From: Sinohyriopsis cumingii
Lineage: Eukaryota > Mollusca > Bivalvia > Unionida > Unionidae
NCBI GenBank assembly: GCA_028554795.2
Contig: CM068839.1
Coordinates: forward strand, 88,061,540 to 88,125,539
Reading direction: 5' to 3'
DNA: 64,000 bases
Made by a program: the position numbers and the translations under genes. This document shows positions 10,359-24,503 of the stretch, one piece after another. Position 1 is the first letter of the stretch, and every line of letters begins with the position of its first letter. Below the pieces are notes generated by a model that was not told the DNA's origin, did not search any database, and saw only the letters and a list, made by a program, of their open reading frames with translations.

Positions 10359-11748
10359 ACTTAAAAGTGTTTAATTCAATTTTTAAATTCACAAAAATGT
10401 GAGAAATACAATAAAACTCAAGAAATCTTTATTTGTTGGTATTCCGCAGCGTAACAAATGGAACGTAACGCCCAGTGTAATTTCGACAATTTAGAACAAA
10501 TCTTCATATGCGACAAAAAGATTTCAAAGAAACTATATATGTAATCTTTACTGGTTCGATCTACAAGTAAATAACTCCAGGATTTAGCTAATGGTGTACA
10601 TTTCAAAAGGGAAATGGGATGAAATTGTCTCGAAGTAATTGTAACCAAAGCGTACTAAAAGATTACATAGCTCGCCTCTTTGAAGTAATTATAAACAATG
10701 TAATAAACGAGTATGTATCTCAACAATTTGATGTAATTGTAACCAGAGTACTAAAGCCGAGTAAATATCTCAACTCGTTGAAGCAACTGTATAACTGTAA
10801 CAAGAGTAATAAATGAGTATATATCTCAACTCTCTGAAGTAATTGTAACCAAAGTACAATAAATGATTACATAGCTCATCTCTTAGAGGTAATTGTAACT
10901 AGTCTAATAAACTATTACATATCTCAGCTCTTCCAAGCAATTGTAAACAAAATGTAATAAATAACAGCTTAGATGACCTCTTCGATGCATTTAATAGTCT
11001 TCAGTTTACATAATAAAACTAATTATCATGCAGGTCAAAGGTCTTGGTGAGGTCGATGAACATCATGTAGAGTGGTTGACCTTGCTCTGTGTTCTTCTCT
11101 TGGAGTTGTCGTATGGAAAATATCCTGTCTGTCGTCGACCTGCCTGCATTAAAGCCGCACTGGGATTCCAGGTGCACACTGTCCGCCAGCAACTGCAGCC
11201 TGTTGAATATAATGCGGGCATACACGTTGCCAACGATGCTCAGAAGCGAGATCAAGCGAGATCCCTCTGTAATTATTACAGTCACTGAGGTCGCCATTGT
11301 TTTTGTAAACGGTATCTCGCGCATGTCTTGGGGTCCGCTCCTTCCTCCCAGCGGATTCAAAGTAGCTCATGCAGTGGCTGAAGGAATGTTTGTTTCCCAC
11401 GTTCGATAGCTTCGGGCGGGATGATGTCACTACCTGGTGCTTTGTCGTTTGGGAGGGAGTCGATTGCTTTGCTGAGCTCCTCTAAGGTGGGCACTTTGTC
11501 GAGCTCATCCATGGTGGGCAGTTTTTATGCTGCTAGGGGCCGCATCGGTGACTGACATTTCTTGGGAGTATAGCTCTAGGTAGTGTTCCACCCATCTGGC
11601 CATCTGTCATACTTAATGCAAAATAATGGTGAAAGACAAACGTTAATTCAAATAAAGCATCGCACACATACACACGAATGCAACAAGTGTATACAGACAT
11701 GATGTCTTCCGTCGTCATACTATATACACCGGCTAATCAACAATAACT
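10359..11748. repeat. Unit 7, S type (alpha-S)
   Basis: Recombinant alpha-S with the GCGGATTCAAAG variant. Private C to T at 10585, next to the mapped alpha/S exchange interval. Confidence 0.95.
11019..11606 (-). pseudogene. S-type LINE RT fragment, unit 7
   Basis: GGATTC variant as in units 1, 2, 4 and 10. Confidence 0.82.
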
Positions 11749-14147
11749 ACTTAAAAGTGTTTAATTCAATTTTTAAATTCACAAAAATGTGAGAAATACA
11801 ATAAAACTCAAGAAATCTTTATTTGTTGGTATTCCGCAGCGTAACAAATGGAACGTAACGCCCAGTGTAATTTCGACAATTTAGAACAAATCTTCATATG
11901 CGACAAAAAGATTTCAAAGAAACTATATATGTAATCTTTACTGGTTCGATCTACAAGTAAATAACTCCAGGATTCAGTTTATGGTGTACATTTCAAAAGG
12001 GAAATGGGATGAAATTATCTCGAAGTAATTGTAAGCAAAGTGTACTAAAAGATTACATAGCTCGCCTCTTTGAAGTAATTATAAACAATGTAATAAACGA
12101 GTATGTATCTCAACTATTTGATGTAATTGAAACCAGAGTATTAAAGCCGAGTAAATATCTCAACTCGTTGAAGTAACTGTATAACTGTAAAAAGAGTAAT
12201 AAATAAGTATATATCTCAATTCTCTGAAGTAATTGTAACCAAAATACAATAAATGATTACATAGCTCATCTCTTCAAGGTAATTGTAACTAGTCTAATAA
12301 ACTATTACATATCTCAGCTCTTCCAAGCAATTGTTAACAAAATGTAATAAATAACAGCTTAGATGACCTCTTCGATGCATTTAATAGTCTTCAGTTTACA
12401 TAATAAAAACTAATTATCATGCAGGTCAATGGTCTTGGTGAGTTCAATGAACATCATGTAGAGTGGTTGACCTTGCTCTGTGTTCTTCTCTTGGAGTTGT
12501 CGTATGGAAAAGATCATGTCTGTCGTCGACCTGCCTGCTTTAAAGCCGCACTGGGATTCCAGGTGCACACGGTCCGCCAGCAACTGCAGCCTGTTGAGTA
12601 TAATGCGAGAATACACTTTGCCAACGATGCTCAGAAGCGAGATCCCTCTGTAATTATTACAGTCACTGAGGTCGCCATTGTTTTTGTAAACGGTATCTCG
12701 CGCATATCTTGGAGGACCGCTCCTTTCCTCCCAGCAGAGACAAAGTAGCTCATGCAGCAGCTGAAGCAATGTTGGTTTCCCACGTTCGATAGCTTTGGGC
12801 GGGATGCTGTCACTACATTGTGCTTTGTCGTTTGGGGCGGAGTCGATTGCTTTGTTGAGCTCCTCTAAGGTGGGCACTTTGTGGAGCTCCTCTATGGTGG
12901 GCAGTTTTTATGCTGCTAGGGCTGCATCGGTGACTGACATTTCTTGGGAGCATAGCTCTGAGTAGTGTTCCACCCATCTGGCCATCTGCTGCTCGCAGTC
13001 AGTGATCTCCTCTCCCGTCAGAGATTTCTGGCGGACGATCCCTTTCACCATAGGGCCTAGAGCCTTCTTGATATCACAGTACATACCTTGGATGTTTCCG
13101 GATTCGGCACTGCGCTGGAGTCCTTCACATAGTTGTTACCAGTACTCGTTCGCGCACTGTCTAGCGATGTGTTGGGTGTTGCTTCGAGCGCTTCTGAGAT
13201 CAGCAAGCATCCGTTCATTAGGGCATTTTTTGTAAGCTTTGAAGGCTTTTCATTTGTCTTCGATTATTGGTTCTATCCTTGATAGATGTGCGCTGAACTA
13301 GTGCCAAACGTGGCCATGGCTGTGCTGTAGATGACACCCTTCATGGCGCTCCACATGGCTGTGGCATCGTGATCTGGCAGGTCTTGGAGTGCCTGGTCCA
13401 GGGCTAGTATGAGAATACAAGAGTATATCACAATTATGCTCATGCAGCTCTGAGATTTTTTCAGAGACGTACGAAAATTCAATCAAAATCCAATTAAACA
13501 TTTTATAATTTCATTTGTATTAAATGTTCTAATTCGAGGTTATTAAAAGCTTATTACATGAATAAACTGCACAATTTTGCAGGTGCCACATTTTACTTAA
13601 ATAAAAACAGACACCATGAAAAAGGAAAAATCAGCCAAATATATTCATATATTACCAAAACATAATGCAAATAGACTTTTTTTTATATAAATTATTACAA
13701 AAAGTGCACATGTAAGATTTATAAATTCTTTGGTTGATCTTTTTTATTCTGGCTGTGTCATACAGGAAATGTTTTTTAAACTAAACAGGCATTGGATATT
13801 GAAAATCAATTATAATCCTTATTATTGCAGCATATATACTTGTCAATTATTCTGGCCAAGCATTATGCTATAAGAATTGCATTGCATAAATGGAAATATA
13901 TTGTACTGCAAACCCACTTCCTCACATCCGACCCTGTTATCTGTTGAATGAATGTATTCTACAAGTATCCTCAATGGCATGAATATGTGTTTTCTCTGAA
14001 ATGTTTCAAACTTAATGCAAAATAATGGTGAAAGACAAACGTTAATTCAAATAAAGCATCACACACATACACACGAATGCAACAAGTGTATACAGACAGG
14101 ATGTCTTTCTTTGTCATACTATTTACACCGATAAATCAACAATAACT
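11749..14147. repeat. Unit 8, L type (2,399 bp)
   Basis: Standard left-domain L unit. It closes the first S+S+L block. Confidence 0.96.
12410..13408 (-). pseudogene. L-type LINE RT fragment, unit 8
   Basis: SAPNDKAQCSDS form; open part 12410-12877; no private change noticed. Confidence 0.85.
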
Positions 14148-15537
14148 ACTTGAAAGTGTTTTATTCAATTTTTAAATTCGGAAAAATGTTAGAAATACAA
14201 TAAAACTCAAGAAATATTTATTTGTTGGTATTCCGCAGCGTGACAAATGGAACGTAACGCTCAGTGTAATTTCGACAATTTAGAACAAATGTTCATAACC
14301 GACAAAAAGATTTCAAAGAAACTATATATGTAATCTTTACTGGTTCGATCTACAAGTAAATAGCTGCAGGATTCAGCTAATGGTGTACATTTCAAAAGGG
14401 AAATGGGATGAAATTGTCTCGAAGTAATTGTAACCAAAGCGTACTAAAAGATTACATAGCTCGCCTCTTTGAAGTAATTATAAACAATGTAATAAACGAG
14501 TATGTATCTCAACAATTTGATGTAATTGTAACCAGAGTACTAAAGCCGAGTAAATATCTCAACTCGTTGAAGCAACTGTATAACTGTAACAAGAGTAATA
14601 AATGAGTATATATCTCAACTCTCTGAAGTAATTGTAACCAAAGTACAATAAATGATTACATAGCTCATCTCTTAGAGGTAATTGTAACTAGTCTAATAAA
14701 CTATTACATATCTCAGCTCTTCCAAGCAATTGTAAACAAAATGTAATAAATAACAGCTTAGATGACCTCTTCGATGCATTTAATAGTCTTCAGTTTACAT
14801 AATAAAACTAATTATCATGCAGGTCAAAGGTCTTGGTGAGGTCGATGAACATCATGTAGAGTGGTTGACCTTGCTCTGTGTTCTTCTCTTGGAGTTGTCG
14901 TATGGAAAATATCCTGTCTGTCGTCGACCTGCCTGCATTAAAGCCGCACTGGGATTCCAGGTGCACACTGTCCGCCAGCAACTGCAGCCTGTTGAATATA
15001 ATGCGGGCATACACGTTGCCAACGATGCTCAGAAGCGAGATCAAGCGAGATCCCTCTGTAATTATTACAGTCACTGAGGTCGCCATTGTTTTTGTAAACG
15101 GTATCTCGCGCATGTCTTGGGGTCCGCTCCTTCCTCCCAGCAGAGACAAAGTAGCTCATGCAGTGGCTGAAGGAATGTTTGTTTCCCACGTTCGATAGCT
15201 TCGGGCGGGATGATGTCACTACCTGGTGCTTTGTCGTTTGGGAGGGAGTCGATTGCTTTGCTGAGCTCCTCTAAGGTGGGCACTTTGTCGAGCTCATCCA
15301 TGGTGGGCAGTTTTTATGCTGCTAGGGGCCGCATCGGTGACTGACATTTCTTGGGAGTATAGCTCTAGGTAGTGTTCCACCCATCTGGCCATCTGTCATA
15401 CTTAATGCAAAATAATGGTGAAAGACAAACGTTAATTCAAATAAAGCATCGCACACATACACACGAATGCAACAAGTGTATACAGACATGATGTCTTCCG
15501 TCGTCATACTATATACACCGGCTAATCAACAATAACT
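14148..15537. repeat. Unit 9, S type (beta-S)
   Basis: Standard beta-S. Opens the second S+S+L block (14148-19326), which has the same 5,179-bp length and order as the first. Confidence 0.95.
14808..15395 (-). pseudogene. S-type LINE RT fragment, unit 9
   Basis: AGAGAC form; no private change noticed. Confidence 0.82.
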
Positions 15538-16927
15538 ACTTAAAAGTGTTTAATTCAATTTTTAAATTCACAAAAATGTGAGAAATACAATAAAACTCAA
15601 GAAATCTTTATTTGTTGGTATTCCGCAGCGTAACAAATGGAACGTAACGCCCAGTGTAATTTCGACAATTTAGAACAAATCTTCATATGCGACAAAAAGA
15701 TTTCAAAGAAACTATATATGTAATCTTTACTGGTTCGATCTACAAGTAAATAACTCCAGGATTCAGCTAATGGTGTACATTTCAAAAGGGAAATGGGATG
15801 AAATTGTCTCGAAGTAATTGTAACCAAAGCGTACTAAAAGATTACATAGCTCGCCTCTTTGAAGTAATTATAAACAATGTAATAAACGAGTATGTATCTC
15901 AACAATTTGATGTAATTGTAACCAGAGTACTAAAGCCGAGTAAATATCTCAACTCGTTGAAGCAACTGTATAACTGTAACAAGAGTAATAAATGAGTATA
16001 TATCTCAACTCTCTGAAGTAATTGTAACCAAAGTACAATAAATGATTACATAGCTCATCTCTTAGAGGTAATTGTAACTAGTCTAATAAACTATTACATA
16101 TCTCAGCTCTTCCAAGCAATTGTAAACAAAATGTAATAAATAACAGCTTAGATGACCTCTTCGATGCATTTAATAGTCTTCAGTTTACATAATAAAACTA
16201 ATTATCATGCAGGTCAAAGGTCTTGGTGAGGTCGATGAACATCATGTAGAGTGGTTGACCTTGCTCTGTGTTCTTCTCTTGGAGTTGTCGTATGGAAAAT
16301 ATCCTGTCTGTCGTCGACCTGCCTGCATTAAAGCCGCACTGGGATTCCAGGTGCACACTGTCCGCCAGCAACTGCAGCCTGTTGAATATAATGCGGGCAT
16401 ACACGTTGCCAACGATGCTCAGAAGCGAGATCAAGCGAGATCCCTCTGTAATTATTACAGTCACTGAGGTCGCCATTGTTTTTGTAAACGGTATCTCGCG
16501 CATGTCTTGGGGTCCGCTCCTTCCTCCCAGCGGATTCAAAGTAGCTCATGCAGTGGCTGAAGGAATGTTTGTTTCCCACGTTCGATAGCTTCGGGCGGGA
16601 TGATGTCACTACCTGGTGCTTTGTCGTTTGGGAGGGAGTCGATTGCTTTGCTGAGCTCCTCTAAGGTGGGCACTTTGTCGAGCTCATCCATGGTGGGCAG
16701 TTTTTATGCTGCTAGGGGCCGCATCGGTGACTGACATTTCTTGGGAGTATAGCTCTAGGTAGTGTTCCACCCATCTGGCCATCTGTCATACTTAATGCAA
16801 AATAATGGTGAAAGACAAACGTTAATTCAAATAAAGCATCGCACACATACACACGAATGCAACAAGTGTATACAGACATGATGTCTTCCGTCGTCATACT
16901 ATATACACCGGCTAATCAACAATAACT
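15538..16927. repeat. Unit 10, S type (alpha-S)
   Basis: The last alpha-S in the window and the last unit with GCGGATTCAAAG. It lacks the private change of unit 7. Confidence 0.95.
16198..16785 (-). pseudogene. S-type LINE RT fragment, unit 10
   Basis: Last GGATTC copy in the window. Confidence 0.82.
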
Positions 16928-19326
16928 ACTTAAAAGTGTTTAATTCAATTTTTAAATTCACAAAAATGTGAGAAATACAATAAAACTCAAGAAATCTTTA
17001 TTTGTTGGTATTCCGCAGCGTAACAAATGGAACGTAACGCCCAGTGTAATTTCGACAATTTAGAACAAATCTTCATATGCGACAAAAAGATTTCAAAGAA
17101 ACTATATATGTAATCTTTACTGGTTCGATCTACAAGTAAATAACTCCAGGATTCAGTTTATGGTGTACATTTCAAAAGGGAAATGGGATGAAATTATCTC
17201 GAAGTAATTGTAAGCAAAGTGTACTAAAAGATTACATAGCTCGCCTCTTTGAAGTAATTATAAACAATGTAATAAACGAGTATGTATCTCAACTATTTGA
17301 TGTAATTGAAACCAGAGTATTAAAGCCGAGTAAATATCTCAACTCGTTGAAGTAACTGTATAACTGTAAAAAGAGTAATAAATAAGTATATATCTCAATT
17401 CTCTGAAGTAATTGTAACCAAAATACAATAAATGATTACATAGCTCATCTCTTCAAGGTAATTGTAACTAGTCTAATAAACTATTACATATCTCAGCTCT
17501 TCCAAGCAATTGTTAACAAAATGTAATAAATAACAGCTTAGATGACCTCTTCGATGCATTTAATAGTCTTCAGTTTACATAATAAAAACTAATTATCATG
17601 CAGGTCAATGGTCTTGGTGAGTTCAATGAACATCATGTAGAGTGGTTGACCTTGCTCTGTGTTCTTCTCTTGGAGTTGTCGTATGGAAAAGATCATGTCT
17701 GTCGTCGACCTGCCTGCTTTAAAGCCGCACTGGGATTCCAGGTGCACACGGTCCGCCAGCAACTGCAGCCTGTTGAGTATAATGCGAGAATACACTTTGC
17801 CAACGATGCTCAGAAGCGAGATCCCTCTGTAATTATTACAGTCACTGAGGTCGCCATTGTTTTTGTAAACGGTATCTCGCGCATATCTTGGAGGACCGCT
17901 CCTTTCCTCCCAGCAGAGACAAAGTAGCTCATGCAGCAGCTGAAGCAATGTTGGTTTCCCACGTTCGATAGCTTTGGGCGGGATGCTGTCACTACATTGT
18001 GCTTTGTCGTTTGGGGCGGAGTCGATTGCTTTGTTGAGCTCCTCTAAGGTGGGCACTTTGTGGAGCTCCTCTATGGTGGGCAGTTTTTATGCTGCTAGGG
18101 CTGCATCGGTGACTGACATTTCTTGGGAGCATAGCTCTGAGTAGTGTTCCACCCATCTGGCCATCTGCTGCTCGCAGTCAGTGATCTCCTCTCCCGTCAG
18201 AGATTTCTGGCGGACGATCCCTTTCACCATAGGGCCTAGAGCCTTCTTGATATCACAGTACATACCTTGGATGTTTCCGGATTCGGCACTGCGCTGGAGT
18301 CCTTCACATAGTTGTTACCAGTACTCGTTCGCGCACTGTCTAGCGATGTGTTGGGTGTTGCTTCGAGCGCTTCTGAGATCAGCAAGCATCCGTTCATTAG
18401 GGCATTTTTTGTAAGCTTTGAAGGCTTTTCATTTGTCTTCGATTATTGGTTCTATCCTTGATAGATGTGCGCTGAACTAGTGCCAAACGTGGCCATGGCT
18501 GTGCTGTAGATGACACCCTTCATGGCGCTCCACATGGCTGTGGCATCGTGATCTGGCAGGTCTTGGAGTGCCTGGTCCAGGGCTAGTATGAGAATACAAG
18601 AGTATATCACAATTATGCTCATGCAGCTCTGAGATTTTTTCAGAGACGTACGAAAATTCAATCAAAATCCAATTAAACATTTTATAATTTCATTTGTATT
18701 AAATGTTCTAATTCGAGGTTATTAAAAGCTTATTACATGAATAAACTGCACAATTTTGCAGGTGCCACATTTTACTTAAATAAAAACAGACACCATGAAA
18801 AAGGAAAAATCAGCCAAATATATTCATATATTACCAAAACATAATGCAAATAGACTTTTTTTTATATAAATTATTACAAAAAGTGCACATGTAAGATTTA
18901 TAAATTCTTTGGTTGATCTTTTTTATTCTGGCTGTGTCATACAGGAAATGTTTTTTAAACTAAACAGGCATTGGATATTGAAAATCAATTATAATCCTTA
19001 TTATTGCAGCATATATACTTGTCAATTATTCTGGCCAAGCATTATGCTATAAGAATTGCATTGCATAAATGGAAATATATTGTACTGCAAACCCACTTCC
19101 TCACATCCGACCCTGTTATCTGTTGAATGAATGTATTCTACAAGTATCCTCAATGGCATGAATATGTGTTTTCTCTGAAATGTTTCAAACTTAATGCAAA
19201 ATAATGGTGAAAGACAAACGTTAATTCAAATAAAGCATCACACACATACACACGAATGCAACAAGTGTATACAGACAGGATGTCTTTCTTTGTCATACTA
19301 TTTACACCGATAAATCAACAATAACT
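16928..19326. repeat. Unit 11, L type (2,399 bp)
   Basis: The last L of the left domain with the five-A run in the alpha block and no private change noticed. Confidence 0.96.
17589..18587 (-). pseudogene. L-type LINE RT fragment, unit 11
   Basis: SAPNDKAQCSDS form; open part 17589-18056. Confidence 0.85.
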
Positions 19327-20716
19327 ACTTGAAAGTGTTTTATTCAATTTTTAAATTCGGAAAAATGTTAGAAATACAATAAAACTCAAGAAATATTTAT
19401 TTGTTGGTATTCCGCAGCGTGACAAATGGAACGTAACGCTCAGTGTAATTTCGACAATTTAGAACAAATGTTCATAACCGACAAAAAGATTTCAAAGAAA
19501 CTATATATGTAATCTTTACTGGTTCGATCTACAAGTAAATAGCTGCAGGATTCAGCTAATGGTGTACATTTCAAAAGGGAAATGGGATGAAATTGTCTCG
19601 AAGTAATTGTAACCAAAGCGTACTAAAAGATTACATAGCTCGCCTCTTTGAAGTAATTATAAACAATGTAATAAACGAGTATGTATCTCAACAATTTGAT
19701 GTAATTGTAACCAGAGTACTAAAGCCGAGTAAATATCTCAACTCGTTGAAGCAACTGTATAACTGTAACAAGAGTAATAAATGAGTATATATCTCAACTC
19801 TCTGAAGTAATTGTAACCAAAGTACAATAAATGATTACATAGCTCATCTCTTAGAGGTAATTGTAACTAGTCTAATAAACTATTACATATCTCAGCTCTT
19901 CCAAGCAATTGTAAACAAAATGTAATAAATAACAGCTTAGATGACCTCTTCGATGCATTTAATAGTCTTCAGTTTACATAATAAAACTAATTATCATGCA
20001 GGTCAAAGGTCTTGGTGAGGTCGATGAACATCATGTAGAGTGGTTGACCTTGCTCTGTGTTCTTCTCTTGGAGTTGTCGTATGGAAAATATCCTGTCTGT
20101 CGTCGACCTGCCTGCATTAAAGCCGCACTGGGATTCCAGGTGCACACTGTCCGCCAGCAACTGCAGCCTGTTGAATATAATGCGGGCATACACGTTGCCA
20201 ACGATGCTCAGAAGCGAGATCAAGCGAGATCCCTCTGTAATTATTACAGTCACTGAGGTCGCCATTGTTTTTGTAAACGGTATCTCGCGCATGTCTTGGG
20301 GTCCGCTCCTTCCTCCCAGCAGAGACAAAGTAGCTCATGCAGTGGCTGAAGGAATGTTTGTTTCCCACGTTCGATAGCTTCGGGCGGGATGATGTCACTA
20401 CCTGGTGCTTTGTCGTTTGGGAGGGAGTCGATTGCTTTGCTGAGCTCCTCTAAGGTGGGCACTTTGTCGAGCTCATCCATGGTGGGCAGTTTTTATGCTG
20501 CTAGGGGCCGCATCGGTGACTGACATTTCTTGGGAGTATAGCTCTAGGTAGTGTTCCACCCATCTGGCCATCTGTCATACTTAATGCAAAATAATGGTGA
20601 AAGACAAACGTTAATTCAAATAAAGCATCGCACACATACACACGAATGCAACAAGTGTATACAGACATGATGTCTTCCGTCGTCATACTATATACACCGG
20701 CTAATCAACAATAACT
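19327..20716. repeat. Unit 12, S type (beta-S)
   Basis: Standard beta-S. From here to the window end S and L alternate strictly. Confidence 0.95.
19987..20574 (-). pseudogene. S-type LINE RT fragment, unit 12
   Basis: AGAGAC form; no private change noticed. Confidence 0.82.
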
Positions 20717-23113
20717 ACTTAAAAGTGTTTAATTCAATTTTTAAATTCACAAAAATGTGAGAAATACAATAAAACTCAAGAAATCTTTATTTGTTGGTAT
20801 TCCGCAGCGTAACAAATGGAACGTAACGCCCAGTGTAATTTCGACAATTTAGAACAAATCTTCATATGCGACAAAAAGATTTCAAAGAAACTATATATGT
20901 AATCTTTACTGGTTCGATCTACAAGTAAATAACTCCAGGATTCAGTTTATGGTGTACATTTCAAAAGGGAAATGGGATGAAATTATCTCGAAGTAATTGT
21001 AAGCAAAGTGTACTAAAAGATTACATAGCTCGCCTCTTTGAAGTAATTATAAACAATGTAATAAACGAGTATGTATCTCAACTATTTGATGTAATTGAAA
21101 CCAGAGTATTAAAGCCGAGTAAATATCTCAACTCGTTGAAGTAACTGTATAACTGTAAAAAGAGTAATAAATAAGTATATATCTCAATTCTCTGAAGTAA
21201 TTGTAACCAAAATACAATAAATGATTACATAGCTCATCTCTTCAAGGAAATTGTAACTAGTCTAATAAACTATTACATATCTCAGCTCTTCCAAGCAATT
21301 GTTAACAAAATGTAATAAATAACAGCTTCGATGACCTCTTCGATGCATTTAATAGTCTTCAGTTTACATAATAAAAACTAATTATCATGCAGGTCAATGG
21401 TCTTGGTGAGTTCAATGAACATCATGTAGAGTGGTTGACCTTGCTCTGTGTTCTTCTCTTGGAGTTGTCGTATGGAAAAGATCATGTCTGTCGTCGACCT
21501 GCCTGCTTTAAAGCCGCACTGGGATTCCAGGTGCACACGGTCCGCCAGCAACTGCAGCCTGTTGAGTATAATGCGAGAATACACTTTGCCAACGATCCTC
21601 AGAAGCGAGATCCCTCTGTAATTATTACAGTTACTGAGGTCGCCATTGTTTTTGTAAACGGTATCTCGCGCATATCTTGGAGGACCGCTCCTTTCCTCCC
21701 AGCAGAGACAAAGTAGCTCATGCAGCAGCTGAAGCAATGTTGGTTTCCCACGTTCGATAGCTTTGGGCGGGATGCTGTCACTACATTGTGCTTTGTCGTT
21801 TGGGACGGAGTCGATTGCTTTGTTGAGCTCCTCTAAGGTGGGCACTTTGTGGAGCTCCTCTATGGTGGGCAGTTTTTATGCTGTTAGGGCTGCATCGGTG
21901 ACTGACATTTCTTGGGAGCATAGCTCTGAGTAGTGTTCCACCCATCTGGCCATCTGTTGCTCGCAGTCAGTGATCTCCTCTCCCGTCAGAGATTTCTGGC
22001 GGACGATCCCTTTCACCATAGGGCCTAGAGCCTTCTTGATATCACAGTACATACCTTGGATGTTTCCGGATTCGGCACTGCGCTGGAGTCCTTCACATAG
22101 TTGTTACCAGTACTCGTTCGCGCACTGTCTAGCGATGTGTTGGGTGTTGCTTCGAGCACTTCTGAGAACAGCAAGCGTCCGTTCATTAGGGCATTTTTTG
22201 TAAGCTTTGAACGCTTTTCATTTGTCTTCGATTATTGGTTCTATCCTTGATAGATGTGCGCTGAACTAGTGCCAAACGTGGCCATGGCTGTGCTGTAGAT
22301 GACACCCTTCATGGCGCTCCACATGGCTGTGGCATCGTGATCTGGCAGGTCTTGGAGTGCCTGGTCCAGGGCTAGTATGAGAATACAAGAGTATATCACA
22401 ATTATGCTCATGCAGCTCTGAGATTTTTTCAGAGACGTACGAAAATTCAATCAAAATCCAATTAAACATTTTATAATTTCATTTGTATTAAATGTTCTAA
22501 TTCGAGGTTATTAAAAGCTTATTACATGAATAAACTGCACAATTTTGCAGGTGCCACATTTTACTTAAATAAAAACAGACACCATGAAAAAGGAAAAATC
22601 AGCCAAATATATTCATATATTACCAAAACATAATGCAAATAGACTTTTTTATATAAATTATTACAAAAAGTGCACATGTAAGATTTATAAATTCTTTGGT
22701 TGATCTTTTTTATTCTGGCTGTATCATACAGGAAATGTTTTTTAAACTAAACAGGCATTGGATATTGAAAATCAATTATAATCCTTATTATTGCAACATA
22801 TATAATTGTCAATTATTCTGGCCAAGCATTATGCTATAAGAATTGCATTGCATAAATGGAAATATATTGTACTGCAAACCCACTTCCTCACATCCGACCC
22901 TGTTATCTGTTCAATGAATGTATTCTACAAGTATCCTCAATGGCATGAATATGTGTTTTCTCTGAAATGTTTCAAACTTAATGCAAAATAATGGTGAAAG
23001 ACAAACGTTAATTCAAATAAAGCATCACACACATACACACGAATGCAACAAGTGTATACAGACAGGATGTCTTTCTTTGTCATACTATTTACACCGATAA
23101 ATCAACAATAACT
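20717..23113. repeat. Unit 13, L type (2,397 bp)
   Basis: The most divergent L unit. Changes include 21248 T to A, 21329 A to C and 21597 G to C. A cluster near 22155-22180 (AGCACTTC, AAGCGTCC), a T run two bases shorter near 22645, and GTATCATAC near 22720 are shared with unit 17. Confidence 0.96.
21378..22376 (-). pseudogene. L-type LINE RT fragment, unit 13
   Basis: Intermediate between the two L subtypes: SVPNDKAQCSDS, with LSNCNN and a private LLRIVGK change. Consistent with recombination between subtypes. Confidence 0.85.
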
Positions 23114-24503
23114 ACTTGAAAGTGTTTTATTCAATTTTTAAATTCGGAAAAATGTTAGAAATACAATAAAACTCAAGAAATATTTATTTGTTGGTATTCC
23201 GCAGCGTGACAAATGGAACGTAACGCTCAGTGTAATTTCGACAATTTAGAACAAATGTTCATAACCGACAAAAAGATTTCAAAGAAACTATATATGTAAT
23301 CTTTACTGGTTCGATCTACAAGTAAATAGCTGCAGGATTCAGCTAATGGTGTACATTTCAAAAGGGAAATGGGATGAAATTGTCTCGAAGTAATTGTAAC
23401 CAAAGCGTACTAAAAGATTACATAGCTCGCCTCTTTGAAGTAATTATAAACAATGTAATAAACGAGTATGTATCTCAACAATTTGATGTAATTGTAACCA
23501 GAGTACTAAAGCCGAGTAAATATCTCAACTCGTTGAAGCAACTGTATAACTGTAACAAGAGTAATAAATGAGTATATATCTCAACTCTCTGAAGTAATTG
23601 TAACCAAAGTACAATAAATGATTACATAGCTCATCTCTTAGAGGTAATTGTAACTAGTCTAATAAACTATTACATATCTCAGCTCTTCCAAGCAATTGTA
23701 AACAAAATGTAATAAATAACAGCTTAGATGACCTCTTCGATGCATTTAATAGTCTTCAGTTTACATAATAAAACTAATTATCATGCAGGTCAAAGGTCTT
23801 GGTGAGGTCGATGAACATCATGTAGAGTGGTTGACCTTGCTCTGTGTTCTTCTCTTGGAGTTGTCGTATGGAAAATATCCTGTCTGTCGTCGACCTGCCT
23901 GCATTAAAGCCGCACTGGGATTCCAGGTGCACACTGTCCGCCAGCAACTGCAGCCTGTTGAATATAATGCGGGCATACACGTTGCCAACGATGCTCAGAA
24001 GCGAGATCAAGCGAGATCCCTCTGTAATTATTACAGTCACTGAGGTCGCCATTGTTTTTGTAAACGGTATCTCGCGCATGTCTTGGGGTCCGCTCCTTCC
24101 TCCCAGCAGAGACAAAGTAGCTCATGCAGTGGCTGAAGGAATGTTTGTTTCCCACGTTCGATAGCTTCGGGCGGGATGATGTCACTACCTGGTGCTTTGT
24201 CGTTTGGGAGGGAGTCGATTGCTTTGCTGAGCTCCTCTAAGGTGGGCACTTTGTCGAGCTCATCCATGGTGGGCAGTTTTTATGCTGCTAGGGGCCGCAT
24301 CGGTGACTGACATTTCTTGGGAGTATAGCTCTAGGTAGTGTTCCACCCATCTGGCCATCTGTCATACTTAATGCAAAATAATGGTGAAAGACAAACGTTA
24401 ATTCAAATAAAGCATCGCACACATACACACGAATGCAACAAGTGTATACAGACATGATGTCTTCCGTCGTCATACTATATACACCGGCTAATCAACAATA
24501 ACT
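23114..24503. repeat. Unit 14, S type (beta-S)
   Basis: Standard beta-S; no distinguishing change noticed. Confidence 0.95.
23774..24361 (-). pseudogene. S-type LINE RT fragment, unit 14
   Basis: AGAGAC form; no private change noticed. Confidence 0.82.
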
